The notes: generated by a model not told the origin, from the sequence alone. A stretch of DNA of 64,000 nucleotides from AC-49 sp963766605 (GCA_963766605.1 CAVYAT010000007.1:310001-374000), one strand, 5' to 3'; counted from the first letter of the stretch, positions 27,676-35,905 are shown. Made by a program: numbers and translations.

Positions 27676-29298
27676 TGCGCCATCGGCTCGGCCGGCGCCG
27701 AGGTCGCCGTCTGCGAGACGGGCCAGAGCTTCACCGGCACGCCGCCGGCCGGCAGCATCCCGCCCGGCTCGGTGCTGGTGGCGCGTTCCACGCCCCCGGC
27801 CCTGGTGGATCACACGACGATCGTCGCCACGTCCTTTTCATCCACCGCGCTGGTCAACACTCTGCCCTCAGGCGCGCGCGTCCAGCTGACCGCGCCGGCG
27901 TTTCACAGCGAACCCGACGGCGACACAATGGCGCTCACCACGCTGGGCGGCGCGGCGGTCGCGCGCCAGGTGCGCAACGGCCTGGCGCGGCTGGGCCCGG
28001 CCGGCGCCCCGCTGCCCACGATGGAGCGGATGGAGGTGGCGACCGCCCGTGTCGGCACGAGCGCGGCGGCCGGCGCCGTGGGGTCCGCCCCGGCGCTCGG
28101 CCGCTTTCACGAGCTGCTGCCGCACCAGCTCGGCCACCCGGGCGCGCCCGCGACCGTCGAGCTGCATGGCGCCGGCGCGGCGCTCAACGGGCCGGCCGCG
28201 GTGCAACTGGCCGAGTATGTGCGCGGCCGCACGGCCGGCGACACCGGGTCGCTCGCGCAGGCCGCGTTCAGCACGCCGTTCACGAATCCAGCCGATCCGG
28301 CGAAGCCCAGCGCCTGGGCCACCGTGCTCGCCACGGTGGCGGCGGAGGTCGAGGCCGAGGACGGCGTGGCCGAGCTGGTCTCCGCCGCCGGCTACGGGTT
28401 CGGTGGCACGGTCGACGACATCCGCAACGCGCTGTCGGGGATCTCGGCCATCCCCGGCGGCCTCGGCGGCCAGGCTGCCAGCGTCGTGCGCGCGATCGAC
28501 CGCCGCATCCTCGCCGCCGCACGCGGCCTGCGCGAGGGCGCCACCTCGATGCTCGCAGCCATCCAGCGCGCCGAGGACTTCATCTACCTCGAGACCCCGG
28601 CGATCGACAACCTCGGCTTCGGTGCCACCAACGACACGATCAACGTGTTTTCGGCGCTGCAGCAGCGCATGTCCGACCGGCCGGGCCTGCAGGTGGCCGT
28701 CTGCCTGCCGGTGCACGCGATGCCCGGCACGCCGAACGGCATGATCTCAGTGCGCGACGGCCTGCTGCTGGCGACCGTCAAGGCTTTGCGCGCCGACGCC
28801 GCACGCCTGACGCGGCTGGCGATCTTCTCGCCGTCGGCCGGGCCAGGCCGCACACTGCGGCTGGCTTCGACGACGTTGATCGTGGACGACGCCTACGCGC
28901 TCACGGGCACAACGCACTTCTGGCGCCGCGGCTTCAGCTTCGACTCGTCCGTGGCGGCGGCGGTCTTCGACGAGACGCTCGACGACGGGGCCCCCGCCGA
29001 GGTTCGCAAGTTCCGCCGCGCGCTGTTGTCGGGCCGGCTCGGGTTGGACCCAAAGCTCCTCCCCGACGATCCCTCCGAGCTAATCGCCGCCATCCGCACC
29101 CTCGCGAGCCGCGGCGGCGGCGCACGTTTGGCGTTCTCGACCACTCCCGCTCCGGACCCCGCGCCGACCTCCACCGACAACGACATCTGGGATCGCGACG
29201 GCAGCCTTCAGGCCGGCTTCAACCCGGTCTCGTGGATCACGACGCTGTCCGCGTCGGTGCAGACGCAGCTGACGCAGGATGTGACGCCGGCGCCGTAG
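27676..29298 (+). CDS. Third giant-operon protein, C-terminal part with inactive phospholipase-D-like domain
   Basis: This is the continuation of the 25980 gene in the next frame; the first internal ATG in this frame is at 27772. The last 260 residues look like a phospholipase D-superfamily module: AIQRAEDFIYLETPAID, a strand VAVCLPVHAMPG, then LASTTLIVDDAYALTGT followed by HFWRRGFSFDSSVA. The strand order and the IVDD...GT...RR...DS pattern fit the PLD fold. The HxK of the HKD motif, expected just before LIVDD, is replaced (AST where HSK would be), so phosphodiesterase activity is unlikely. An upstream helical part (VRAIDRRILAAARGL) may be a linker. The operon ends here. Confidence 0.6.
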   Translation, partial: CAIGSAGAEVAVCETGQSFTGTPPAGSIPPGSVLVARSTPPALVDHTTIVATSFSSTALVNTLPSGARVQLTAPAFHSEPDGDTMALTTLGGAAVARQVRNGLARLGPAGAPLPTMERMEVATARVGTSAAAGAVGSAPALGRFHELLPHQLGHPGAPATVELHGAGAALNGPAAVQLAEYVRGRTAGDTGSLAQAAFSTPFTNPADPAKPSAWATVLATVAAEVEAEDGVAELVSAAGYGFGGTVDDIRNALSGISAIPGGLGGQAASVVRAIDRRILAAARGLREGATSMLAAIQRAEDFIYLETPAIDNLGFGATNDTINVFSALQQRMSDRPGLQVAVCLPVHAMPGTPNGMISVRDGLLLATVKALRADAARLTRLAIFSPSAGPGRTLRLASTTLIVDDAYALTGTTHFWRRGFSFDSSVAAAVFDETLDDGAPAEVRKFRRALLSGRLGLDPKLLPDDPSELIAAIRTLASRGGGARLAFSTTPAPDPAPTSTDNDIWDRDGSLQAGFNPVSWITTLSASVQTQLTQDVTPAP

Positions 29299-29501
29299 GC
29301 GCGCGCGAGTGACCGGCGGGAAACGACCGTCTCGCTGGTCGAAGGGGTAGGCAGCAGGTCCGTTGCTCACTGGGCTGGGTTGGTTGGGGCAGCACCGTGA
29401 CAAACCGCGGGGTCCGTTGATCGCCTTGCGAAGCCTCCGGTTCCCGCGCGAGGTTTCGGTCGGGTGCAGGACGGAGACGCTGAGCACCGACGGAACTCAG
29501 C

Positions 29502-30449
29502 ATGAGCGAGACGACCACGCATCCGCCACCACGCGCCCCGACGGATCTGTCCGGGCGCTCATGGATCGCGGTCCTGCGGCGGACGGTCACCGAATTTCGG
29601 GCCGACAACATCACGGACTGGGCGGCGGCGCTGACCTACTACGGCGTCCTGGCGATCTTCCCGGCGATCATCGCATTGATCTCGATCGTCGGACTCGTCG
29701 GGCCGTCGGCCACGCAGGTCATCCTCGACAACCTCGCCAAGCTCACGCCGGGCCCGGCCAACGACATCCTGTCCGGCGCGATCAAGCAGGTCGCGGGGAG
29801 TCGCGGCAGCGCCGGCCTGGCGCTGGTCCTCGGGATCGCGATCGCGATCTGGAGCGCATCGGGCTACGTCGGAGCGTTTGCGCGGGCCTCGAACGCGATC
29901 TACGAGGTGCCCGAGGGCCGTCCGTTTTGGAAGCTGCGGCCGATGCAGCTGATCGTCACGATCGTGATGATCCTGTTGCTCGTCGCGTGCGCGCTCGCGG
30001 TCGTGGTGACCGGGCCGGTGGCCAAGCAGGTCGGCGATGTCGTCGGCGCCGGTTCGAGCGCGGTCACGGCATGGGACGTCGCCAAATGGCCGGTGATCGC
30101 ACTGGTCGTGAGCGTCATGTTCTCCGTCTTGTACTTCGCGGCTCCGAACGTCAAGCAGCCGGGCTTCAAGTGGATCACTCCTGGTGGCCTGCTCGCCCTC
30201 GTCCTCTTGCTCATCGCGTCGGCGCTGTTCGCGCTCTACGTCGCCAACTTCGCCTCCTACAACAAGACGTACGGCACGTTGGCTGGAGTCATCGCCTTCC
30301 TCGTGTGGCTGTGGATCGCCAACATCGCAGTTCTGCTCGGAGCCGAGTTCAACGCCGAGCTCGAACGGGGACGAGAGCTGGCCGCCGGCGAGCCCGCCGA
30401 AGAGGAGCTTCAGATCGACATGCGCGACGATCGCAAGCTCGACCACTGA
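29502..30449 (+). CDS. YihY/BrkB-family inner-membrane protein
   Basis: 315 residues with about six membrane helices, among them YYGVLAIFPAIIALISIVGL (about residues 47-66), LALVLGIAIAIW and the pair near 180-260. The NITDWAAALTYYGVLAIFP opening and the YNKTYGTLAGVIAFLVWLW segment are hallmarks of the YihY/virulence factor BrkB family, formerly misnamed ribonuclease BN. The cytoplasmic tail is acidic. The molecular role is not settled in the family; transport or envelope functions are proposed. The 203-base gap upstream, after the giant operon, shows no gene. Confidence 0.93.
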   Translation: MSETTTHPPPRAPTDLSGRSWIAVLRRTVTEFRADNITDWAAALTYYGVLAIFPAIIALISIVGLVGPSATQVILDNLAKLTPGPANDILSGAIKQVAGSRGSAGLALVLGIAIAIWSASGYVGAFARASNAIYEVPEGRPFWKLRPMQLIVTIVMILLLVACALAVVVTGPVAKQVGDVVGAGSSAVTAWDVAKWPVIALVVSVMFSVLYFAAPNVKQPGFKWITPGGLLALVLLLIASALFALYVANFASYNKTYGTLAGVIAFLVWLWIANIAVLLGAEFNAELERGRELAAGEPAEEELQIDMRDDRKLDH

Positions 30450-30494
30450 TCGCCGTCGCCGGATGCTGCCGCGTACGCGACACGCTCGCTCTGG

Positions 30495-30677
30495 TCACAC
30501 GTTCCCGCGGACGAAGCCGTCGCCGTCGCGAGCCTCGCGTTCCGCCTCGGGGCGTCCGGGGTGGCCCTTCGGCAGGTCCTGCGGAATGATCTCGTCGTGC
30601 GTCCCCGAGCTATCGCCCGCGGACCCCTCGTCGTCGGGCTCGTCATGCGGATCGGGATTTAAAGGGTGATTGCTCAT
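30495..30677 (-). CDS. Small acidic hypothetical protein (60 residues)
   Basis: The protein is hydrophilic, Asp/Glu/Pro/Gly-rich and probably disordered. An acidic middle is followed by IIPQDLPKGHPGRPEAER and a Gly/Arg tail. The GHPGR-x-EAER pattern is one I associate with short stress-type hypothetical proteins of actinobacteria, but this is from memory. I chose the ATG at 30677 because the upstream in-frame part is of different composition. It lies alone between the convergent BrkB and glycosyltransferase genes. Confidence 0.5.
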   Translation of the reverse strand: MSNHPLNPDPHDEPDDEGSAGDSSGTHDEIIPQDLPKGHPGRPEAEREARDGDGFVRGNV

Positions 30678-30730
30678 GCCGTGCGCGTACCCGTTTGCGA
30701 ACAACGACGCCTTCCCGGCCCGGGCAGATG

Positions 30731-32356
30731 TCAGCTGCCAACCGTATGCAGCGACGGGACGCGCCGGCTGAGCGTGCACAGCGGTGGACGCTCGGTCACC
30801 GGAACACGCGTGATCTCGCCGTCACTCCACGGGCGCAGGTAGTGGCCACCGGCAACCGTACCCTGCGCGTCGATGCGGCGTTGGACCGCGGCGAGGACCG
30901 CGTAGGCCATCTCGCCGAGTGCGCGCAACGATTGGTGTCGGTTGCGCCGCGTGCCAAGGTCGGCCTGCGCCATCGCCTGCAAGCCGTGGAGGTTGAGCGT
31001 ATCGATGAGCATCGCGATCTCGACGCCATAGCCGGCGGGGAACGGGATCGCCTCGAGCAGATCTCGGCGGGCGGCGATCTCGCCGGCCAACGGCTGGGAG
31101 AACCCGGCGAGCCGCGGGACGTGAAGGTTGATCAGCGGTCGCGCCATGAGCTCGGTGACCCGGCCGCCTTCGTCGGCGAGCTCGCCGGCGGGGGTGGACA
31201 GGGGTCGCTCGAATGCGCCTTTGACCAGCACCAAGCCGGGATCGGTGAGCAGCGGGCCGAGCAGGCCGAGCAGGTGATCGGGGTGGGGGTCGGCAGTGTC
31301 GGCGTCGAGGAAGCAGACGATGTCCGAGTCGGTCGCCGACAGCGCCCGCCACATCGCGTCGCCCTTGCCCTGTGCTGGGCCGAACGTTTCGAGCAGATCG
31401 TCCTGCTGTAGGACCCGGGCCCCGGCGGCGACGGCGGCCGCGGCGGTGGCGTCGGGCGACGCGGCGTCGATCACGACGACGTCGTCGACCAGTCCGGCGC
31501 CGAGCAGAGGGCGGACGGTCTGTGTGATGACCCCGCCGACGGTGGCCGCGACGTCCTTGGCTGGGACGATGACGCCGACGCGCGTCTGGCCCTTGGCCGC
31601 GACGAGATCGTCGATCGTAAACGCGCCCTGGGCGTAGCGGTGCTGCTCGAGCCATCGGGAGACGTCGAGGTCGACGGCGAGTCCGCGGACGGCTCGTCCG
31701 TCGCGGCGCGCGCTCGTGCGCACGCGGACGTCGGGGGAGCGGACCACGCCGACGCGGTGGGCTGCGAGCCGCTCGGCGAACGCCTCGTCCTCGAGCGCGC
31801 GAAGCGGCTCCAGTCCGCCGACCGCGAGATACGTGTCGGCGGTGATGCCGAGCGATGCGCCGGCGAAGTGGTGGTGCCCGGCGCTGGGGTCGATCGTGCG
31901 GACACGGCGCAGGCGGGCAGCCGCACTGTGCTCGCGTCGAGCGAGGATGCTCGGCGGCAGCGGCTCGTCGAGCTCGACCAGGCCGGCGATCGCACGCGCG
32001 CCGCTGTCCACGAGGGCCAGCTGATGGGTCAGCCACTGCGGCTCGGGCTGCGTGTCGGCGTCGGTGCAGGCGATCAGACCGCCGGGCTGCCCGGCGGCAT
32101 GCAGCGCCTCGCACGCATGATCCATACCCAGGCGTCGTGCCGTGCCCGCGCTGCGCGCGGAGCACTCGAGCACGACCAGGGCGAGGCCGAGCTCTCTTGC
32201 GGCCTGGCGCGCTATCGCGTCCGTGTCGTCGTCGCAGGCGTCGAGCACGAGCACGACGGTGAAGGCGTCGGGGCCGACCGTCTGTTTGGCAAGTGCGCGG
32301 AGGCACGCGCCGATCCGCTCGCGCTCGTTGTGGGCTGGGACGACGACGTAGGTCAT
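30731..32356 (-). CDS. Double glycosyltransferase: GT2 domain fused to a GpgS-like domain
   Basis: 541 residues with two GT-A folds. The N-terminal one (about residues 1-245) begins TYVVVPAHNERERIGACLRAL and has the DxD-like CTDADTQPEP. The C-terminal one (about 258-500) matches glucosyl-3-phosphoglycerate synthase: VGVIVPAKD, GKGDAMWRAL, CFLDADTADPHPD, GGRVTELMARPLINL, GFSQPLAGEIAARRDLL and DLGTRRNRHQ. GpgS joins glucose from a nucleotide sugar to 3-phosphoglycerate, the first step to glucosylglycerate and, in mycobacteria, methylglucose lipopolysaccharide. The ATG overlaps the stop of the upstream FAD stub. It is the last gene of a minus-strand operon beginning at 34692. Confidence 0.85.
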   Translation of the reverse strand: MTYVVVPAHNERERIGACLRALAKQTVGPDAFTVVLVLDACDDDTDAIARQAARELGLALVVLECSARSAGTARRLGMDHACEALHAAGQPGGLIACTDADTQPEPQWLTHQLALVDSGARAIAGLVELDEPLPPSILARREHSAAARLRRVRTIDPSAGHHHFAGASLGITADTYLAVGGLEPLRALEDEAFAERLAAHRVGVVRSPDVRVRTSARRDGRAVRGLAVDLDVSRWLEQHRYAQGAFTIDDLVAAKGQTRVGVIVPAKDVAATVGGVITQTVRPLLGAGLVDDVVVIDAASPDATAAAAVAAGARVLQQDDLLETFGPAQGKGDAMWRALSATDSDIVCFLDADTADPHPDHLLGLLGPLLTDPGLVLVKGAFERPLSTPAGELADEGGRVTELMARPLINLHVPRLAGFSQPLAGEIAARRDLLEAIPFPAGYGVEIAMLIDTLNLHGLQAMAQADLGTRRNRHQSLRALGEMAYAVLAAVQRRIDAQGTVAGGHYLRPWSDGEITRVPVTERPPLCTLSRRVPSLHTVGS

Positions 32357-32469
32357 CGCACCGCGGCCGCCTGCTCGGCGATCTCGCGGCGCCCGTACCG
32401 GTACGCGCGTACGACGGCATCTGCCGCCGGGCCACCGCCGATGACCAGCAGCTCAAACGTGTCGCTCAC
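32353..32469 (-). pseudogene. 38-codon stub of an FAD/NAD(P)-dependent oxidoreductase
   Basis: GTG at 32469 overlaps the methyltransferase stop and the TGA at 32355-32353 overlaps the next ATG, so the stub sits exactly in an operon slot. It encodes FELLVIGGGPAADAVVRAYR, a Rossmann first strand with a GxGxxA-type loop, and then ends. A full gene would need several hundred more codons. The simplest reading is an in-frame internal deletion that removed nearly all of an oxidoreductase while both translational couplings survived. It may still be translated to couple its neighbours. Confidence 0.6.
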
Positions 32470-33029
32470 ACACGCTCCAGGACGTCGAGCAGGTAATCGG
32501 CGGTGCTGCGCTCGCGCCGGCGGACCGCCAGCCACGGCTGTGCGCCCAGCATGCGGTGCACCTCGAACGCGCTCATCGGCCGATCGGGGCCGATCGCGCG
32601 CCAGTGCACCGCGACCAACCGGCCGCCCGGGGCCATCGCTTCGCAGAGTTCGGCAAGCGTGCAAGCGAGGCAGTGTTCGTCGAGGTAGTAGAGCGTCTCC
32701 GACGCCACGACGAGATCGAACGGCCCGCGCGGGAGATCGTCGGGGATCGTGCCGCAGCGAATGTGGACGTTGCGCGCGGCGGTCAGGCGCTCGCGTGCGC
32801 GACGCACAGCGGTCGGCGCGAGGTCGATCGTCTCCAGACGACGGCAGCGCGGCGCCAGCAGCGCGGTGAATACGCCGATCGACCCGCCAAGCTCGAGTGC
32901 GCTGGAGAACGGGCCCGGCCCGCAGGCGAGGAGGGTCGCTGCATACTTGTCGCGTTCGTAGCCGCTGGTCTCATACCCCCACGGGTCCGCTTGGGCCTGG
33001 TAGCGAGACTCGAAGTCCACCGTCGTCAT
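32466..33029 (-). CDS. Class I SAM-dependent methyltransferase, NodS-like
   Basis: 187 residues. The SAM site is ALELGGSIGVFTALL (about residues 44-58), with the acidic LETIDLAPTAV on strand 2 and FDLVVASETLYYL after motif II. The opening DFESRYQAQADPWGYETSGYE is typical of NodS-like N-methyltransferases, which act on partly deacetylated saccharides. The upstream polysaccharide deacetylase in the same operon fits that chemistry. Both ends overlap neighbouring genes by four bases. Confidence 0.88.
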   Translation of the reverse strand: MTTVDFESRYQAQADPWGYETSGYERDKYAATLLACGPGPFSSALELGGSIGVFTALLAPRCRRLETIDLAPTAVRRARERLTAARNVHIRCGTIPDDLPRGPFDLVVASETLYYLDEHCLACTLAELCEAMAPGGRLVAVHWRAIGPDRPMSAFEVHRMLGAQPWLAVRRRERSTADYLLDVLERV

Positions 33030-34111
33030 CGCCGCGCCTCAAGCTCCCGCGCGCCCGCGCGCGCGACGAGCGGATCGAGGCGGTGCTGGAGCAACAGCAG
33101 CTCGAGGTCACGCCGCGCGCGGTCGAGCGTCCCGGCGGCGACGAGTGCTCGCGAGCCGACGGCGCGCAGCGCCTCGTCGAGCAGGGCGCGGGCGGCAATC
33201 GCGATCGCGGCTCGGGCGTGGATCGCGATGGCGGGCAGGCGCGGTCCTTGGGCGTCCATCGCTGCGGCGGCGTGCGCGATCAACGCGTCGATCGTGGCGC
33301 GAGCTCCGGCGATGCGTCCCGCCGCGAGCGCCTCGAGGTCGGTCGTCTGCGGCCGGGAGGCGAGCGCGGTCAGTGCCGCCTCGGCCGCCGTATCGGCCAT
33401 GCCGGCCCAGGTCGCCGCCGTCCGCAGCGCATCACGCGAGAACCACGGGTCGCCGCTCAGCACGCCGGGCGACCCGAGCACGCCCAGAATCGGGGCCGCG
33501 TGGAACACCACGCGATGGGAGACCGAGGCGCGCAGGCCGCCAGCGTTGAACCACGTGTCGTCGACCTCGACGTGACCCGGATCGCGGAGATCGACGGCGA
33601 CCAGTCGTGGCGCGTCGAGCTGTGGGTCGCGGGCGTTGACGAGGGCGACGTCGAGGCCGCCGGCTCCGGAGCAGAACGTCTTGGCCCCGTGCAGAGTCGC
33701 TGCTCGCAACGTCGCCCGCTCTCCCTCCCCAGGGGCCGGGTCCGCCCCCCAGACGCCGAGGCGTAGCCCATCGTCGATCACGGCGGGCAACAGCTCCTCG
33801 CCCAGTGATAATGGCGCGTGCACGGCGATCCGCTCGACCGCGTTGAGATGGCCGTCTAATATCCGCCCGACCGAGCCGTCGGCAGCCGCGACCTGGCGAA
33901 CAAGCCGCAGTTCCCCGACCCCGGACGGGCGCTCCGTGCCGGCACGGGCCCCCCAGGCGAGCGCGCCGCAGTCACGTAGCGCATACAGCGACGCTTCGGG
34001 GAATGAACCGTTGCGATCGTTCTCGGCGGCCCAATCGGTGATCGTCTCGAGCGCCTCGGACAGCGTCGTCCGCCCAGCGGGCTCGGTCAGCCCTGCCGTC
34101 GTCGCGCTCAT
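33026..34111 (-). CDS. Acyl-CoA dehydrogenase-like flavoprotein
   Basis: 361 residues from the ATG at 34111, which overlaps the stop of the deacetylase gene (ATGA); the longer open frame upstream is Arg-rich read-through. The fold follows acyl-CoA dehydrogenases: a helical N-terminus (LETITDWAAENDRNGSFPEAS), a beta domain with a KTFCSGAGGLDVALV strand, and a C-terminal helical bundle. The usual catalytic Glu and canonical GRQ-type motifs are not obvious, so it may be a dehydrogenase on a carrier- or sugar-linked substrate rather than a beta-oxidation enzyme. The role in this saccharide-modifying operon is unknown. Confidence 0.8.
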   Translation of the reverse strand: MSATTAGLTEPAGRTTLSEALETITDWAAENDRNGSFPEASLYALRDCGALAWGARAGTERPSGVGELRLVRQVAAADGSVGRILDGHLNAVERIAVHAPLSLGEELLPAVIDDGLRLGVWGADPAPGEGERATLRAATLHGAKTFCSGAGGLDVALVNARDPQLDAPRLVAVDLRDPGHVEVDDTWFNAGGLRASVSHRVVFHAAPILGVLGSPGVLSGDPWFSRDALRTAATWAGMADTAAEAALTALASRPQTTDLEALAAGRIAGARATIDALIAHAAAAMDAQGPRLPAIAIHARAAIAIAARALLDEALRAVGSRALVAAGTLDRARRDLELLLLQHRLDPLVARAGARELEARR

Positions 34112-34692
34112 GACGCCGGCGCGCTCAGCGCGACGAGACGCAGCCCGCGTGCGGCGGCGCGGCGGGCGATGAGGTCGACGAGAACGACCGTCTCGGCGCA
34201 TCCTTCGCGGAGGGCGCCGGGGCCGAGACCGTCATGGGCCAGAACGATCGAACCGTCCTCGATCTGGTTGTCGATCGCCGCCAGCATCTCGTGCGCCGCG
34301 TCGCCACGCCAGTCGTGCGTGTCGGCACTCCAGCCGGTCAGCAGCAGGGAGCGCTTCGCCGCCAGCGGGGCCGTCCACGGAGCCTGGTCGCCCCAGGGTG
34401 TGCGCCAGCGCTGTGGTTTGACGCCGAGCGCCGCGAGTCGCGCCAGCGCATGGTCCGTGTCGATCGCGCCCCACGCGGCGTCGCGGGTCGAGTGACGCAC
34501 GTGCGCGTCACAGTGCAGCGCGATCACGTGGCCCTCGTCAACGATCCGGCGCACGAGCTCGGGATGTGCCGCCGCGCGTGGCGCGATCAGAAAGAACGTC
34601 GCGTGGGCGTTGTGGGCTCGCAACGTGTCGAGGATCCGCGGCGTCCACCGCGGGTCGGGTCCGTCGTCGAAGGTCAGGGCCAGCGCCGGCAC
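34108..34692 (-). CDS. Polysaccharide deacetylase (NodB/CE4 family)
   Basis: 194 residues, close to a bare NodB domain. Motif 1 is LTFDDGPD (catalytic base and metal Asp, residues about 6-13). The metal histidines lie in ALHCDAHVRHS. RTPWGD corresponds to motif 3, and VLAHDGLG near the end carries the motif-5-like His. Such enzymes remove N-acetyl groups from chitin-like or peptidoglycan sugars. No signal peptide is present, so it acts in the cytoplasm on a precursor. It is the first gene of the minus-strand operon with the acyl-CoA dehydrogenase-like protein, methyltransferase and glycosyltransferase. Confidence 0.9.
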   Translation of the reverse strand: MPALALTFDDGPDPRWTPRILDTLRAHNAHATFFLIAPRAAAHPELVRRIVDEGHVIALHCDAHVRHSTRDAAWGAIDTDHALARLAALGVKPQRWRTPWGDQAPWTAPLAAKRSLLLTGWSADTHDWRGDAAHEMLAAIDNQIEDGSIVLAHDGLGPGALREGCAETVVLVDLIARRAAARGLRLVALSAPAS

Positions 34693-34760
34693 GCCGCCGG
34701 GATTACCCTGACCCGCCTCGGGCGAACCACCCGTTGCCCGTCACGGCCTAGCAGTCACGG

Positions 34761-35169
34761 TCAGGCCGGAACCTCCTGCGGGTGCCGGCCCTCGGCGAAC
34801 TCCTCGACGATCTTCGAGCAGAACGCCGGCAGGTCGTCGGGCTTGCGGCTCGACACCAGGCCGTTGTCGGTGTGGACCTCCTCGTCGACCCAGGTGGCGC
34901 CGGCGTTGCGGATGTCGGTCTGCAGACTCGGCCATGACGTGATCGTCCGGCCCTTCAGGACGCCCGCCTCGACGAGGGTCCACGGTCCGTGGCAGATCAC
35001 GCCGACCGGCTTGTCCTGCTCGAAGAACCCGCGCACGAACCGCACCGCCCTCGTCCGCGCGCAGCGCGTCGGGATTGGCAACCCCGCCCGGCAGCACAAG
35101 TCCGTCGTAGTCGCCCGGGTCGGCGTCGGAAACGGTGCGATCGATCTCGAACGGTTGCGTTGCCGTCCG
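34761..35169 (-). pseudogene. PfpI/DJ-1-type type 1 glutamine amidotransferase, broken
   Basis: The 3' part is intact in one frame: FFEQDKPVGVICHGPWTLVEAG with the nucleophile Cys and His, then LKGRTITSWPS and VDEEVHTDNGLVSSR. The part before it (DYDGLVLPGGVANPDALR) is in another frame, with the break near 35037-35050. The first 40 or so residues of the family, including the opening strand and its ATDGFE motif, cannot be found. A DJ-1-fold protease or deglycase therefore seems inactivated both by 5' loss and by frameshift. Confidence 0.75.
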
Positions 35170-35276
35170 GACACGGTCGGTCCGAGCTCGGGGATACGCC
35201 GGGTGCATGATAGGGCTATGGGCACCGGTGCCGTCCCCGGCGCAGCCCACAGGCGGCGGCGCGACGTTGGACATGC

Positions 35277-35316
35277 CGGTGGGCGGCATGGCCGTGCCGA
35301 GCCATGCCGCCCGCCG
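35277..35316. terminator. GC-rich hairpin downstream of the PRC-barrel gene
   Basis: GGGCGGCATGG (35281-35291) and CCATGCCGCCC (35302-35312) pair perfectly across a 10-base loop, with four more pairs outside if one G-T is allowed. It lies just past the end of the minus-strand PRC-barrel gene. No T-run follows, so termination is only probable. Confidence 0.45.
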
Positions 35317-35336
35317 CACCTCAGACGGCCTCGCGA

Positions 35337-35699
35337 TCAGTTGCGGTAGCCGGCGCCACCAGGGCTGTAGTAGGTGCCGATTGCCTCACGATCGGCCTGA
35401 GCGGTCGTATCGTCGCCGAACTTCGGCGAGTCCTTGATCTGCTCCTTGGTCCGCTCGACGAACACGACCTCGTCGTTTGGGTCGACCCGCTGGATGACGC
35501 CAGCCGGCAGGACCACCTTCTTGCCGAGGATCCACGGCCCGGTGTCGACGACGATCTGGCTTGAGCCAGTCTCATACGTGGCCTCGTCGATCTTGCCGAT
35601 GCTGCCGTCGAGGGCCTCGACCTTGAAGCCGGTCAAGTCGGTCTGCGCCGTCGGATCGACGCCCGATTCCACGGTGAAGCTCCAGATTTCTACGGTCAT
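35337..35699 (-). CDS. PRC-barrel domain protein
   Basis: 120 residues from the ATG at 35699, which is preceded by a strong AGGAGAG ribosome-binding site; the ATG four codons upstream has none. The middle (VEALDGSIGKIDEATYE, then IVVDTG.W and KVVLPAGVIQRVD) is a PRC-barrel fold as in photosynthetic reaction centre H subunits and RimM. The C-terminal extension (REAIGTYYSPGGAGYRN) resembles stress-type PRC proteins of soil bacteria. Cytoplasmic; the ligand is unknown. Confidence 0.85.
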   Translation of the reverse strand: MTVEIWSFTVESGVDPTAQTDLTGFKVEALDGSIGKIDEATYETGSSQIVVDTGPWILGKKVVLPAGVIQRVDPNDEVVFVERTKEQIKDSPKFGDDTTAQADREAIGTYYSPGGAGYRN

Positions 35700-35877
35700 T
35701 TCTCTCCTCACAATCTCCGTTGGGCAACACCCTTCGGGCTACCCTCAGCCTCCAGATTCCAGGCTCTGCCGTCCGCCCGCGAACCGCCGCGCGCACTCAA
35801 AGCAAGCCGATGAGTGATGCGCTTGAGGTGTTGAGTGAGCCGGGCGTGATCCAGGTGCGCGACGCACAGCGCAGTAC

Positions 35878-35893
35878 CGTTGGTGCACCAACG
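35878..35893. promoter_or_regulatory. 16-bp perfect palindrome upstream of the FAD monooxygenase
   Basis: CGTTGGTGCACCAACG reads the same on both strands and ends four bases before the GGAGG ribosome-binding site of the monooxygenase gene. Its place and perfect symmetry suit an operator for a dimeric repressor. The TetR-type regulator 2.3 kb downstream has a different palindrome at its own promoter, so another regulator may act here. Confidence 0.6.
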
Positions 35894-35905
35894 ATCGGAG
35901 GACGC

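Noticed and set aside
35005..35225. A separate 154-residue minus-strand gene starting at 35225
   Set aside because: Its first 55 residues are out-of-frame read of the PfpI-like N-terminal region; only the 3' part is genuine.
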